DNA from: JAOBAU01 sp034667465
Lineage (GTDB): Bacteria > Acidobacteriota > Thermoanaerobaculia > Gp7-AA8
NCBI GenBank assembly: GCA_034667465.1
Contig: JAXDJV010000007.1
Location: 220,679 to 284,678, forward strand
DNA: 64,000 bases
Reading direction: 5' to 3'
Position numbers and translations under genes: made by a program. Shown in pieces: positions 1 to 7,410 of the stretch. Position 1 is the stretch's first letter. Every line of letters begins with the position of its first letter. The notes under the pieces are model-generated. The model saw nothing but the letters and a program-made list of their open reading frames with translations. It was not told the origin of the DNA and ran no database searches.

Positions 1-50
1 TGTGCGGTGCGGCCGCGGCCATCGATGCGATACGGATAGTCGACGTTCAT
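1..50 (-). CDS. gp25/GPW-family baseplate protein, N-terminal fragment
   Basis: Only the first 16 codons lie in the window. They read MNVDYPYRIDGRGRTA, which matches the characteristic start of eCIS and phage GPW/gp25 baseplate proteins (a DYPYRIDGRGRTA-type opening). The ATG sits four bases after the stop of the spike-tip gene, so it is the next gene of the same operon. In Afp/PVC-type particles gp25 joins the baseplate wedge to the sheath. The rest of the gene lies beyond the left edge. The identity rests on this short motif plus operon position. Confidence 0.7.
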   Translation of the reverse strand, partial: MNVDYPYRIDGRGRTA

Positions 51-54
51 CGCA

Positions 55-372
55 TCACGTCCCGCTCGCTTTCGTTTGCGACGAGACCGTCAGCAGCGGC
101 GCTCCCGTCGGCGTGCATGTCGCGGCTCCGGTGGAGATGACGAGCGGCTGCCCGCCCGACGTGACGCGCGTCGTGCCGACGGTCCATTGCGCGGTGACGC
201 ACGGACCGCCCGCGTTCGACGGCAGCGGACAGCCGGCGATCGTCCATGGCGCCGACAGCGTTGCCGTCGGTTGTCCGCCGACCAGCACGCGCGAGTTCGG
301 CGCGGTCGGCATGGCGCGGCCGCCGTGAACGCATTGCACCGTGGCGCCGACGTGCAGAAGAGGTCCCGGCAT
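55..372 (-). CDS. PAAR-like spike-tip protein of the eCIS
   Basis: This is a 105-residue protein rich in Gly, Thr, Pro and Cys. It opens MPGPLLHVGATVQCVHGG and contains short repeated beta-type segments with cysteines at about residues 14, 48, 58 and 86. That make-up suits the small PAAR or DUF4280-like cone that caps the central spike (role of Afp10). Its ATG shares a base with the TGA of the gp5-like gene. It is the expected partner of that OB-fold gene in the piercing tip. The family call is from composition and position; no single diagnostic motif was found. Confidence 0.6.
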   Translation of the reverse strand: MPGPLLHVGATVQCVHGGRAMPTAPNSRVLVGGQPTATLSAPWTIAGCPLPSNAGGPCVTAQWTVGTTRVTSGGQPLVISTGAATCTPTGAPLLTVSSQTKASGT

Positions 373-881
373 CAGATCACCGTCAGCGCGCCTTTGTTGA
401 TCGTGACGCTGGGACCCTGCAGCACGATCGACGCGCCCTTGCCGTTCGAGATGGTGATGCCGAGGTCGTTGATCTCGATCGATGCACCCGAAGCGACTTT
501 GAGAATGATTCCGCCGGTCGGCCCCGGCACGTCATGCATCACGATCTGGTTCTGCAGCGCGGTCTGCAGCACGATGCTCGGGCTGGCGGGATTTCCTTTC
601 TGCACCGCGCCCGGCACCTCGGACGACGAGCCCCAGAAGCAGCCGCTCCAGATCGGATAGTCGGCGTCGCCCTGCTCGAACTCGATCCAGACGGCCGCGC
701 CGACCTGCGGCACGAACCACGTCCCCGCTTTCCGCCCGGTGATCGGCACGCACGGCATCGCCCACGACGTCGGAATGCCGGTTCCGACATCCGGCACCGA
801 CGCGAGGATCCGGCCGATGCGCATCGGGTCGAGGTTGTTCACGACCGAGCCGCGGTACTTGCCGAAGAATCGATCGCTCAT
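372..881 (-). CDS. gp5/VgrG-type OB-fold spike protein
   Basis: The 169-residue protein starts MSDRFFGKYRGSVVNNLDPMRIGRI and carries the phage baseplate assembly V/gp5 OB-fold signature (KYRG.V..N.DP...GR....VP) in residues 5-100, including WFVPQVGAAVWIEFEQGD. The C-terminus from about residue 115 is a repeated hydrophobic beta pattern typical of the triple-stranded spike helix. It corresponds to the second half of Afp8/VgrG, with the hub half encoded separately by the preceding gene. It overlaps that gene by four bases (ATGA). Confidence 0.82.
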   Translation of the reverse strand: MSDRFFGKYRGSVVNNLDPMRIGRILASVPDVGTGIPTSWAMPCVPITGRKAGTWFVPQVGAAVWIEFEQGDADYPIWSGCFWGSSSEVPGAVQKGNPASPSIVLQTALQNQIVMHDVPGPTGGIILKVASGASIEINDLGITISNGKGASIVLQGPSVTINKGALTVI

Positions 882-2008
882 ACCGGAACTCTCCCAACCG
901 TCGAGCGCAGACCGTTGCGCCGCAGCGTGAACTGCTGCTTGTACTCGCCGCGCTTGATGTCGTGCGTAACCTCCTCGACGTAATAAAGACCATCGAACGC
1001 GGGACCGGCGCCGCGCACGCCGACGAGCTTCCGCGCTTTGAGCAGACGTCCGTAACGCAGGACGTTGAGCGTGCCGTTTCCGACCACCGCATCCGCTCCC
1101 TTCGATGCTTTCGCGGCGGCAAGCAGCGCCGCGCCGATCGCCGACTTCTTCGCAGTCGTCGTGATAATCGGATACTCCTTCGCCCTCGTCGGAATCAGTC
1201 CCAGCGGAGGATTGAGCGGCGAGATGTTCGGTACCGGGATCGGGATTCCGATGTGCGACTTCTGGTTCTGGATCAGCACGATCGGCAGCACGCCGCTGTC
1301 GCCGTCGATGCGGAACGTCAGCGTGTCGACGTTCGTGTGCGCATCCATGTTGACGTTCAGCGCCGGCTGCGGAAGGCCGACTTTGATCTGCGGTCCCCAG
1401 TACGCGACGCTCCGGCCTGGCGACGGTCCGGGCTCCATGTAGAAGATGTAGCCGGCGTCTTTCGCGAGCTCCCTGATGTACTCAAGGTCTTTGCCCTTCT
1501 GCTTCGGAATCTCTTTCGTGACCAGCGGCGTTTCCAGCAGCATCCGCGGTACGACGAACGGGACGATTCCGAGCGCCGCGTATTTCGCGATGATCAGCGC
1601 GACGCGCGCTTCGACCGGCATGTTCGGATACGGAATGCCGCTCATGTCGATGAAGTCCATGACCCGCGACAGGTCCTGGCCGGTGACGGTGAGCGTGGAG
1701 TGCGAGCTGCCCGCATCGGGAGCCGTCTGCACCATCGTGACGACGCCGTCGATCAACACGTTCGGCGTCCCGCCGACGGTGACAACGATGATCACGCGAA
1801 AGATCGGCAGCATCGATCCGCCGGCGAGAAGAAAGAGCGTGTGCAGCGGCGAGCGATTGTCGATCGTGAACTTCAATTCGAAACCGCTTTCGCGATCGGT
1901 CGCGACGCGAACGTTCACGCTCTGCAGCGCATCAATCACCCAGCTCGGCGCCGGTACCGGCACCGCCGGTCCCATCAGGAGCGTGAGCTGAATCCCTTTG
2001 GCGATCAT
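878..2008 (-). CDS. Phage late control D / gp27-like hub protein
   Basis: The 376-residue product has the layout of late-control-D/gp27 hub proteins: an N-terminal beta barrel (for example ELKFTIDNRSPLHTLFLLAGG), a central region with DLEYIRELAKDAGYIFYMEPG, and a C-terminal barrel ending VEEVTHDIKRGEYKQQFTL. The last segment is a common hub motif. In assembled particles this trimer adapts the six-fold tube to the three-fold spike. The ATG directly follows the stop of the LysM gene and the 3-prime end overlaps the OB-fold gene, so hub and spike are translated together. In Afp/PVC these two parts are one protein; here they are two genes. Confidence 0.8.
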   Translation of the reverse strand: MIAKGIQLTLLMGPAVPVPAPSWVIDALQSVNVRVATDRESGFELKFTIDNRSPLHTLFLLAGGSMLPIFRVIIVVTVGGTPNVLIDGVVTMVQTAPDAGSSHSTLTVTGQDLSRVMDFIDMSGIPYPNMPVEARVALIIAKYAALGIVPFVVPRMLLETPLVTKEIPKQKGKDLEYIRELAKDAGYIFYMEPGPSPGRSVAYWGPQIKVGLPQPALNVNMDAHTNVDTLTFRIDGDSGVLPIVLIQNQKSHIGIPIPVPNISPLNPPLGLIPTRAKEYPIITTTAKKSAIGAALLAAAKASKGADAVVGNGTLNVLRYGRLLKARKLVGVRGAGPAFDGLYYVEEVTHDIKRGEYKQQFTLRRNGLRSTVGRVPV

Positions 2009-2359
2009 TCAGACGATCCCTTCCGGAAGCGTGATGACGATGCGATTGCCGAGTGCGTCGGTCAGCTCGTCGGGAACGATAACCGCGTTCGCGTCGCAGA
2101 TGCGCCAGAAGAGCTCCGGATCGCCGAGCGTTTGCGCGGCGATGTTGTCAAGCCGATCGCCTTGCGACACGAAGTGAATTCCGATGACGCTGAAGCGTTC
2201 CGGCTGCGCGATGAAACGGCGCTTCAGGAACACGATCGGCGATCCGTCCGCCGCCGGAATCTGCAGCGTGCCGAGGCCGTGATAGCGGCTGTTCGGCGGG
2301 AACGCGGTCGCTTCGAGCGCCGGCCCTTCGAGGAGTCGTTGCAGCCGATCGTCGCTCAT
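2009..2359 (-). CDS. LysM-type tube-associated baseplate protein
   Basis: The 116-residue protein ends with a LysM-like module: FVSQGDRLDNIAAQTLGDPELFWRICDANA, followed by a short hydrophobic tail. Phage tail-tip proteins of the gpX/gp53 type and the C-terminal half of Afp7 carry the same module at the tube-baseplate interface. The start was set at 2359 because this ATG overlaps the TGA of the preceding CIS-tube gene (ATGA). The CIS-tube and LysM halves, fused in Afp7, are therefore split here. Confidence 0.78.
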   Translation of the reverse strand: MSDDRLQRLLEGPALEATAFPPNSRYHGLGTLQIPAADGSPIVFLKRRFIAQPERFSVIGIHFVSQGDRLDNIAAQTLGDPELFWRICDANAVIVPDELTDALGNRIVITLPEGIV

Positions 2360-3012
2360 GGAATTCCTCCGATGCCGAGCGTGCCGAAGACGGCCGTGCG
2401 CGCCTGCGCGGCGAAGCTCTCTTTGCGCGCCTGATACATGAGGTAGAGGCTTCCGCCTTTGTGTTTGAATCCGAGATCGTTGACGTTGAGGACGCGCAAA
2501 CCGAGGCTGACTTTCGCGCGCATCGGGTTCAGCTTCGGATCGAACGCTTCCTCGGTGACGCTGAAGTCGGTGATGCGCACCGGCAGAATGCGATTGCTTC
2601 CCAGCACGAAGAGCACGAGCGGCGCTTCGATCGGCACGATCTCGAGCGTTCCCGAGGCCTGCAGCGCGTTGTTCGCCTGCAGCCGCGTCGTGCTCGGATA
2701 GATCATCGTTTCGAGCACCGCGAGCTGCGCGTGAATGCCCGATTCGACTGCGCCGCGATGCTGATCGGGGTTCTCGAGCAGATCGGTCGCGTCGAGTTCC
2801 GCGTCGAGCTTCAACGTTTCCGTCGGCGGCGCCGTGAAGCGCATCGGCGTCGAACGATCTGCGGCATCGGTGACGGTCTGCGCCTGCAGCGTGCGCGTGA
2901 GCGTGTCGGGGTTGTACTGCAGCGCGATGACCGCGAGCACGGCGGCCGTCTCCGCGTCGAGCAGTACGAACCCGCACTTCGCGACGCGCGGCGAGATCGG
3001 GACGGAGGTCAT
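2356..3012 (-). CDS. CIS tube adaptor protein (Afp7 N-terminal type)
   Basis: The 218-residue product contains CGFVLLDAETAAVLAVIALQYNPDTLTRTL, the hallmark of the contractile-injection-system tube-protein family (F..NP..L.R) found at the N-terminus of Afp7/Pvc7. A later segment (RVLNVNDLGFKHKGGSLYLMYQARKE) also fits. The longer open frame upstream is rejected: ATG at 3012 overlaps the stop of the preceding DUF4157 gene, and the extra 67 residues are Arg-rich and antisense-like. It probably bridges tube and spike hub together with the LysM protein downstream. Confidence 0.8.
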   Translation of the reverse strand: MTSVPISPRVAKCGFVLLDAETAAVLAVIALQYNPDTLTRTLQAQTVTDAADRSTPMRFTAPPTETLKLDAELDATDLLENPDQHRGAVESGIHAQLAVLETMIYPSTTRLQANNALQASGTLEIVPIEAPLVLFVLGSNRILPVRITDFSVTEEAFDPKLNPMRAKVSLGLRVLNVNDLGFKHKGGSLYLMYQARKESFAAQARTAVFGTLGIGGIP

Positions 3013-3935
3013 CGCGGACCTCCGCGCGGAATGACGATCGTGTTGTCCTGCGGGACCGGCCGGATCGCGTCGAGACCGATCGGCTTGAGTGCCTCTTTCG
3101 CAGACGGAAGCTGAAGCGGCTGCGGCTTCACCCCTCCGCTCGGAACGAGCTTCCCGTTTTCGAAGACGAGCAACTCGCCGGCGGCGAGCTTCGATCGCGC
3201 GCATTGATCGCAATCGCCGCTGCAGCTGCGGCCGACGCGATTGTTGAAGAAATCCATCGCATGGGACAGCGTCGAGCCCTCACCGTGCGTCTCGTGACTC
3301 GTCGCAATCGTCTGCGCCTGATCCGCGCCGATCTCGGCGGTCATGCGGCAGTTCCAGAAGCAGTGGCGATACGCGTCGCCCGGACCGTCGCTGCCGACAC
3401 CCGGCAGTCCGCTCGCGTTTGCGGCCGCCAGCGCTTCCGTGGAGATGTTCCAGGCCGTCGTCGCATCGATCGGTCCGACGCCGACGACCGCAGCGACCTT
3501 CTCTCCGAACGACGCGTGTTGTCGCGCAACGGCGGCGTTCACCTGCGCCTGAGGTCGAAGCGCAAACGCCGGCGACGATGCGAGCACGTTCGCTTCGCGC
3601 TCGGCCGCGGAATCAACGTCCGTGATCGCCTGCGTCGCGCCTCTCTTTTGCTGCGCGACGTGCGTCAGCTCATGCGCAAGCAGCCGTTCGCCAGTCGCGG
3701 TGTGCGGCGCGTACTCACCGTTGCCAAAGACGACGTGCGATCCCGCCGTGTACGCGCGCGCTCCGAACGCGCGCGCCGAAGCGGCCGCTTCATCGTTCGC
3801 GTGAATTCGCACCTGCGAGAAGTCGACGCCGAAGCGCGGTTCGAATCGGCGTCGCACCGACTCTTCGAGCGCACGGCCGCCGGAACGAAGCGGCTGCACA
3901 AAGCGCGCACGCGGTGAAAGCGCGTGCACTTTCAT
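3009..3935 (-). CDS. DUF4157 protein with a His/Cys-rich C-terminal domain, candidate eCIS cargo
   Basis: The 308-residue protein starts with a DUF4157 module (about residues 22-98): FGVDFSQVRIHANDEAAASA, then the zincin-like HELTH at residues 88-92. A linker leads to a second domain (about 155-250) with GDAYRHCFWNCRMTAEIGAD, SHETHGEG and a Cys cluster, resembling domains of the DUF6973 type. DUF4157 proteins are frequent in eCIS loci and are thought to be loaded or carried by the particle. The second domain may be the effector part; its activity is unknown. The gene is coupled by ATGA overlaps on both sides within the baseplate operon. Confidence 0.7.
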   Translation of the reverse strand: MKVHALSPRARFVQPLRSGGRALEESVRRRFEPRFGVDFSQVRIHANDEAAASARAFGARAYTAGSHVVFGNGEYAPHTATGERLLAHELTHVAQQKRGATQAITDVDSAAEREANVLASSPAFALRPQAQVNAAVARQHASFGEKVAAVVGVGPIDATTAWNISTEALAAANASGLPGVGSDGPGDAYRHCFWNCRMTAEIGADQAQTIATSHETHGEGSTLSHAMDFFNNRVGRSCSGDCDQCARSKLAAGELLVFENGKLVPSGGVKPQPLQLPSAKEALKPIGLDAIRPVPQDNTIVIPRGGPR

Positions 3936-6900
3936 TTCTTCGTCTCCTTCGGCGATGAGCCGCTGAACGGTCCGGTAACGAGCTTCGCGCCGTCGAGCGC
4001 CGGTTTTTTAAAGGTGAGCGCCGGCGGCGTGAAGGCCTGCGTGGAGTCGTAATGGAACTGGCCGCCGATCGAGAAATAGACGCCGGGATCGAACGGCCAG
4101 CGGCCGAGCTTCCACACGTTTTCGTATTTCGCGCCGAGCACCGACGCGCGAACGACGGCGTCGAGACCGAGCGTGAGCATCAGCTTCAGCGCGGCGTCGA
4201 GCTTCGCATCGATGACCAGCCGCTCGGGTGCGTACGCAACATCGGTTCGCGCGTCGAGGCCACCGTCGAGCGACGCCGTCGCGCTCACGGTCACGCCGCC
4301 GGCCACCGAAGCCGCGAGCAGATCGAGCGCCACGAGCCCGGTGATTGAGCCGGTGACCGACGCGTGCGCGGGGATCAGCAGCCGCGCATGCAGCTTCACG
4401 CCGGCCGTCGAAGTCGCCAGGAGCGGATTCACGCCGGCGCTGATTTCGGCTTCATCGAGCGTTCCCGGACCGATGCGATATCCGGCGCTCAGTCCACCGA
4501 GAATCTCGAGCTTGAGTCCGAAGCCGGCGATGCTCGCGCCGGGGATCGGAATGCTGATCGCCGGCAGCGTGAAGAGGTTGTAGTTGCCGCCGAACGCGTT
4601 GAACAGCACGATCGGCTTCGCGATCTTCAGCGCTGCCGTGATGGCGAGCTGTTGCTTCTCGTCGAGCGTCACCGCGCCCTTCGCCATGAGCGACTTGCCG
4701 ACCGGCATTTCGATCGCGCCGGCGCCGGTGAACTTCTCCTTCGCCAGCGTGAGATGTTCGAGCGTGACGGTAGCCAGCCCCTTCTGGAACTTGAAGTTCG
4801 AGATCGAGCCGATGAAGCCGAGGTTTGAGTCGTAGGTGACGCCGAGGATTCCTTTGGCGCCGAGCGCCTTCAGCGAGAACGGAGCGACGCCTTTCGCGGT
4901 CAGCCCTTTGGCGTTGTAGCCGACCAGAACATCCACCGGATCTGCGAGGCCGGGCACGTTGATCAGGCCGTGACCGGTGTATTGCGGCTCGCCCGCTTCA
5001 TTGCGCGCGATCGTGAGCTTGACGAGCGAACCGCCCGGAGGCTCGACGTCGATCGTGCCGATGGCGTTGATGCCGGCGTCGGTGATGAAGACGTCGACGG
5101 CAACGTTCGTCACGAACTTCTTTCCGCTCTTGCTCAGATGGATCCTGCTCGAGAAGCCGTCCTTCGCGTGGTAACGGACATCGCCTTCGGCTTCGTCGAT
5201 GCCGGGGATGTGCGCAATCGCCTTCGCCGTCGCGACAAGCGCGTCGCCTTCGACGGTGACGGAGAGAACGCCGGTAACGAGATTCTTTCCGATCGAAAAA
5301 TCGACCAGCCCTTCCGGTTTGAATTCCGGGATGAGCGGCAACAGCAACCGCGGATTGTTCAGCTCCAGTCCGGGGATCGGAGACGTCAGCTTCTTCTTCG
5401 GCTTCAGAATCGCGCCGGCGGAGTCCGGCGTCAGGTAGAAGTCGAGCGCCGTTCCTTTGAGCAGCGAAAGACTCGGATAGATGGTGCCGAATGCGTGCAG
5501 CCCTTCCGGCGCGACCTCGAACTTTGTGATCTCGCCTTCGCTGAGATGCGGAAAAGTGAATTTGATGTGCGGCTTCGAGTTTTTGACGTCGAGCGTTCCG
5601 TCTTTCCCGACGTTCACCGTCACCTCCTCGCCTTTCGTGACGGTGATCGGCACCGCGTCCCCCGCGATCCTCGCTTTGATCGTCGGCGTCGGACCATTGC
5701 GACCGCTGAGCTTGTCGAGAATGAGCCCAGGGACGAGTCGCGCTGCGAAACGATTCTCAGGAATCTCGGATCTCGACAACAGCGCCGGCTCTTTCGTCTC
5801 GTCCTTCGGCACGTGCGCGGTTTGCGTGAAGCTCGCTGACTTCAGCACGTACGGATCGGTATCGTCCGGCGCGCTTCTCGACATCTTCGCTTTGCGCGCG
5901 CACTCTCGCGCGCACTGGTCGATTGCACAGCAGATGTCGGTGCCACAGTCTGTTCCGCCGGCCTGGGTGACCGTGTCGTAAACGAGACCGACCTGCTGCA
6001 TGTCGGGATCGCCGGCCAGCTTCACAGCGTCCTTGACCCGGTCGGTGATCTCGGCGCGGACCTGGACCGCGGAGTCGACGTTGCTCTTGCCGGTGACCGC
6101 CTGCAGGTTCGACGGAATGTCGGGACCGCCGGCCTGCAATTCGATAATGTGATCGAACTCGCAAACTTCCGTACCGGCCTTCGCGGACGCGAGGAAGTCG
6201 TCACCCGCTCCGCCGTGCTGTTTCCAGAGCTTCGTGGCCTCGGTAGTCGCTTCCGGCCACGCAAGCGCAGCGAGCCACATCAGCTTCAGCGTGCGCGTGC
6301 CGGAGCGGCGCGCTTTGAGTCCGGCAGCCATCCCACCGGTTGTGTCGCCGACGATGCGAAGCTTCGGCTTCGACTCCAGCAGTTTTACTCCCTGCGGTCC
6401 TTTCTCGGAAGGCTGCGGAAACGCACGACTGACGCGGAACCAGCGCAACCGTTTGTCGCCCGGGTTCTCTTTCGTCGGCGGAATCTCGGTGAGCTTCACC
6501 TCTTTTTGTTCGAGCTGACTCGGACCCGGCTCCGTCTCCGAAAGGCGCGACAACATCGCCAGCCCATGCCGCGCCACGCTCGGCGCGCGCGTCGCTTCGC
6601 CGCGCATGACCGCGCTCGCGACTGCATCCGCCTCGCGTTCCGTGGCGTGATCGGGCGCGGAGATCGGCAGCTCATCAAACGACGCCGGCGCAACGCCGCG
6701 CTGTTGAATCGTGTGAGTCAGTTCGTGCGCGAGAATGTGCATCCCGTGCGGCGACTGCGGATCGTGGCGCGAAGCGAAGACGATATCGTTGCCGACCGTG
6801 TATGCGTGCGCGCCGACCGCATGCGCCGATTCCGCAGCCGCGGCACCGGTGTGAATGCGCACGCTGCTGAAGTCGTGACCGAAGCGCGCTTCCATCGACG

Positions 6901-7156
6901 AACGAACACCGCCGTCGAGCGGGCGTCCCGGCGACGAGAGCACGCGACGCACGGAGTCGGGGATTCGTCCAGGCATCGCGCGACCGGCCGCTTTCCGTTG
7001 CAGCGCTCCGCCCTTCGTCTCTTCATCGGCGCATTTCGCGCAACTCGATTCCGAGCCGGCGCACGCACACTTGCGCGCAAGCAGCGGCGCGCGCAGCGGC
7101 GTCGCATTAACGCTCGGCGCGATTGCGGGAGCAGCCGTTCGTATGCTCTCGCTCAT
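3932..7156 (-). CDS. Large DUF4157 protein with an HNH-like motif, candidate eCIS cargo
   Basis: The 1074-residue protein begins with a Cys cluster (residues 30-42, CxCx6CxxC), then DUF4157 (about 65-152) with FGHDFSSVRIHTG and HELTH at 144-148. At 332-352 it has CEFDHIIELQAGG followed by NLQAV, the DH...N pattern of HNH-type nucleases. A second Cys cluster lies near 395-420. The remaining 600 residues are hydrophobic, Gly-rich beta repeats without signal peptide or clear helices. DUF4157 suggests association with the particle; the HNH-like centre suggests nuclease activity, but full HNH geometry was not confirmed. The start overlaps the preceding small gene (ATGA). Confidence 0.68.
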   Translation of the reverse strand: MSESIRTAAPAIAPSVNATPLRAPLLARKCACAGSESSCAKCADEETKGGALQRKAAGRAMPGRIPDSVRRVLSSPGRPLDGGVRSSMEARFGHDFSSVRIHTGAAAAESAHAVGAHAYTVGNDIVFASRHDPQSPHGMHILAHELTHTIQQRGVAPASFDELPISAPDHATEREADAVASAVMRGEATRAPSVARHGLAMLSRLSETEPGPSQLEQKEVKLTEIPPTKENPGDKRLRWFRVSRAFPQPSEKGPQGVKLLESKPKLRIVGDTTGGMAAGLKARRSGTRTLKLMWLAALAWPEATTEATKLWKQHGGAGDDFLASAKAGTEVCEFDHIIELQAGGPDIPSNLQAVTGKSNVDSAVQVRAEITDRVKDAVKLAGDPDMQQVGLVYDTVTQAGGTDCGTDICCAIDQCARECARKAKMSRSAPDDTDPYVLKSASFTQTAHVPKDETKEPALLSRSEIPENRFAARLVPGLILDKLSGRNGPTPTIKARIAGDAVPITVTKGEEVTVNVGKDGTLDVKNSKPHIKFTFPHLSEGEITKFEVAPEGLHAFGTIYPSLSLLKGTALDFYLTPDSAGAILKPKKKLTSPIPGLELNNPRLLLPLIPEFKPEGLVDFSIGKNLVTGVLSVTVEGDALVATAKAIAHIPGIDEAEGDVRYHAKDGFSSRIHLSKSGKKFVTNVAVDVFITDAGINAIGTIDVEPPGGSLVKLTIARNEAGEPQYTGHGLINVPGLADPVDVLVGYNAKGLTAKGVAPFSLKALGAKGILGVTYDSNLGFIGSISNFKFQKGLATVTLEHLTLAKEKFTGAGAIEMPVGKSLMAKGAVTLDEKQQLAITAALKIAKPIVLFNAFGGNYNLFTLPAISIPIPGASIAGFGLKLEILGGLSAGYRIGPGTLDEAEISAGVNPLLATSTAGVKLHARLLIPAHASVTGSITGLVALDLLAASVAGGVTVSATASLDGGLDARTDVAYAPERLVIDAKLDAALKLMLTLGLDAVVRASVLGAKYENVWKLGRWPFDPGVYFSIGGQFHYDSTQAFTPPALTFKKPALDGAKLVTGPFSGSSPKETKK

Positions 7157-7410
7157 CGCCGCAGCGCTCCTGCTACCGCCTCGCCGACCGCGGTGCCGAT
7201 TCCTTCACCGGCGCGCGCGCTCGCCGGGACGGTTCCCGCGCGCAGCCGCGGAATCGAGATCGTCGCGACGTCGCCCGCGCCGCGATCGCGCAGCGCTTCC
7301 CGCAACTCGTTGCGCACGGCATCGCCGATCGCATGACGATCGAGCGGATCGAAGCCGTGCAACACGAGTTGCTCGATGTGCAGGCGGATCGGACGCGGAG
7401 TCACACCCAT
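7153..7410 (-). CDS. Small eCIS-operon protein of unknown function
   Basis: An 85-residue protein beginning MGVTPRPIRLHIEQLVLHGFDPLDRH. I recognise no domain. The first 25 residues read as a possible beta strand and helix, and the C-terminus is Ala/Gly/Arg-rich. It overlaps the AAA+ ATPase gene by ten bases and the large DUF4157 gene by four, so it is a real member of the operon. Its place just before the DUF4157 genes would suit a chaperone or adaptor for cargo; that is inference from position only. Confidence 0.6.
   Translation of the reverse strand: MGVTPRPIRLHIEQLVLHGFDPLDRHAIGDAVRNELREALRDRGAGDVATISIPRLRAGTVPASARAGEGIGTAVGEAVAGALRR

Noticed and set aside
962..2434. 490-residue open frame on the plus strand across the eCIS hub genes
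   Set aside because: Arg/Asp-rich antisense shadow of the gp27-like and LysM genes; no ribosome site or domain.
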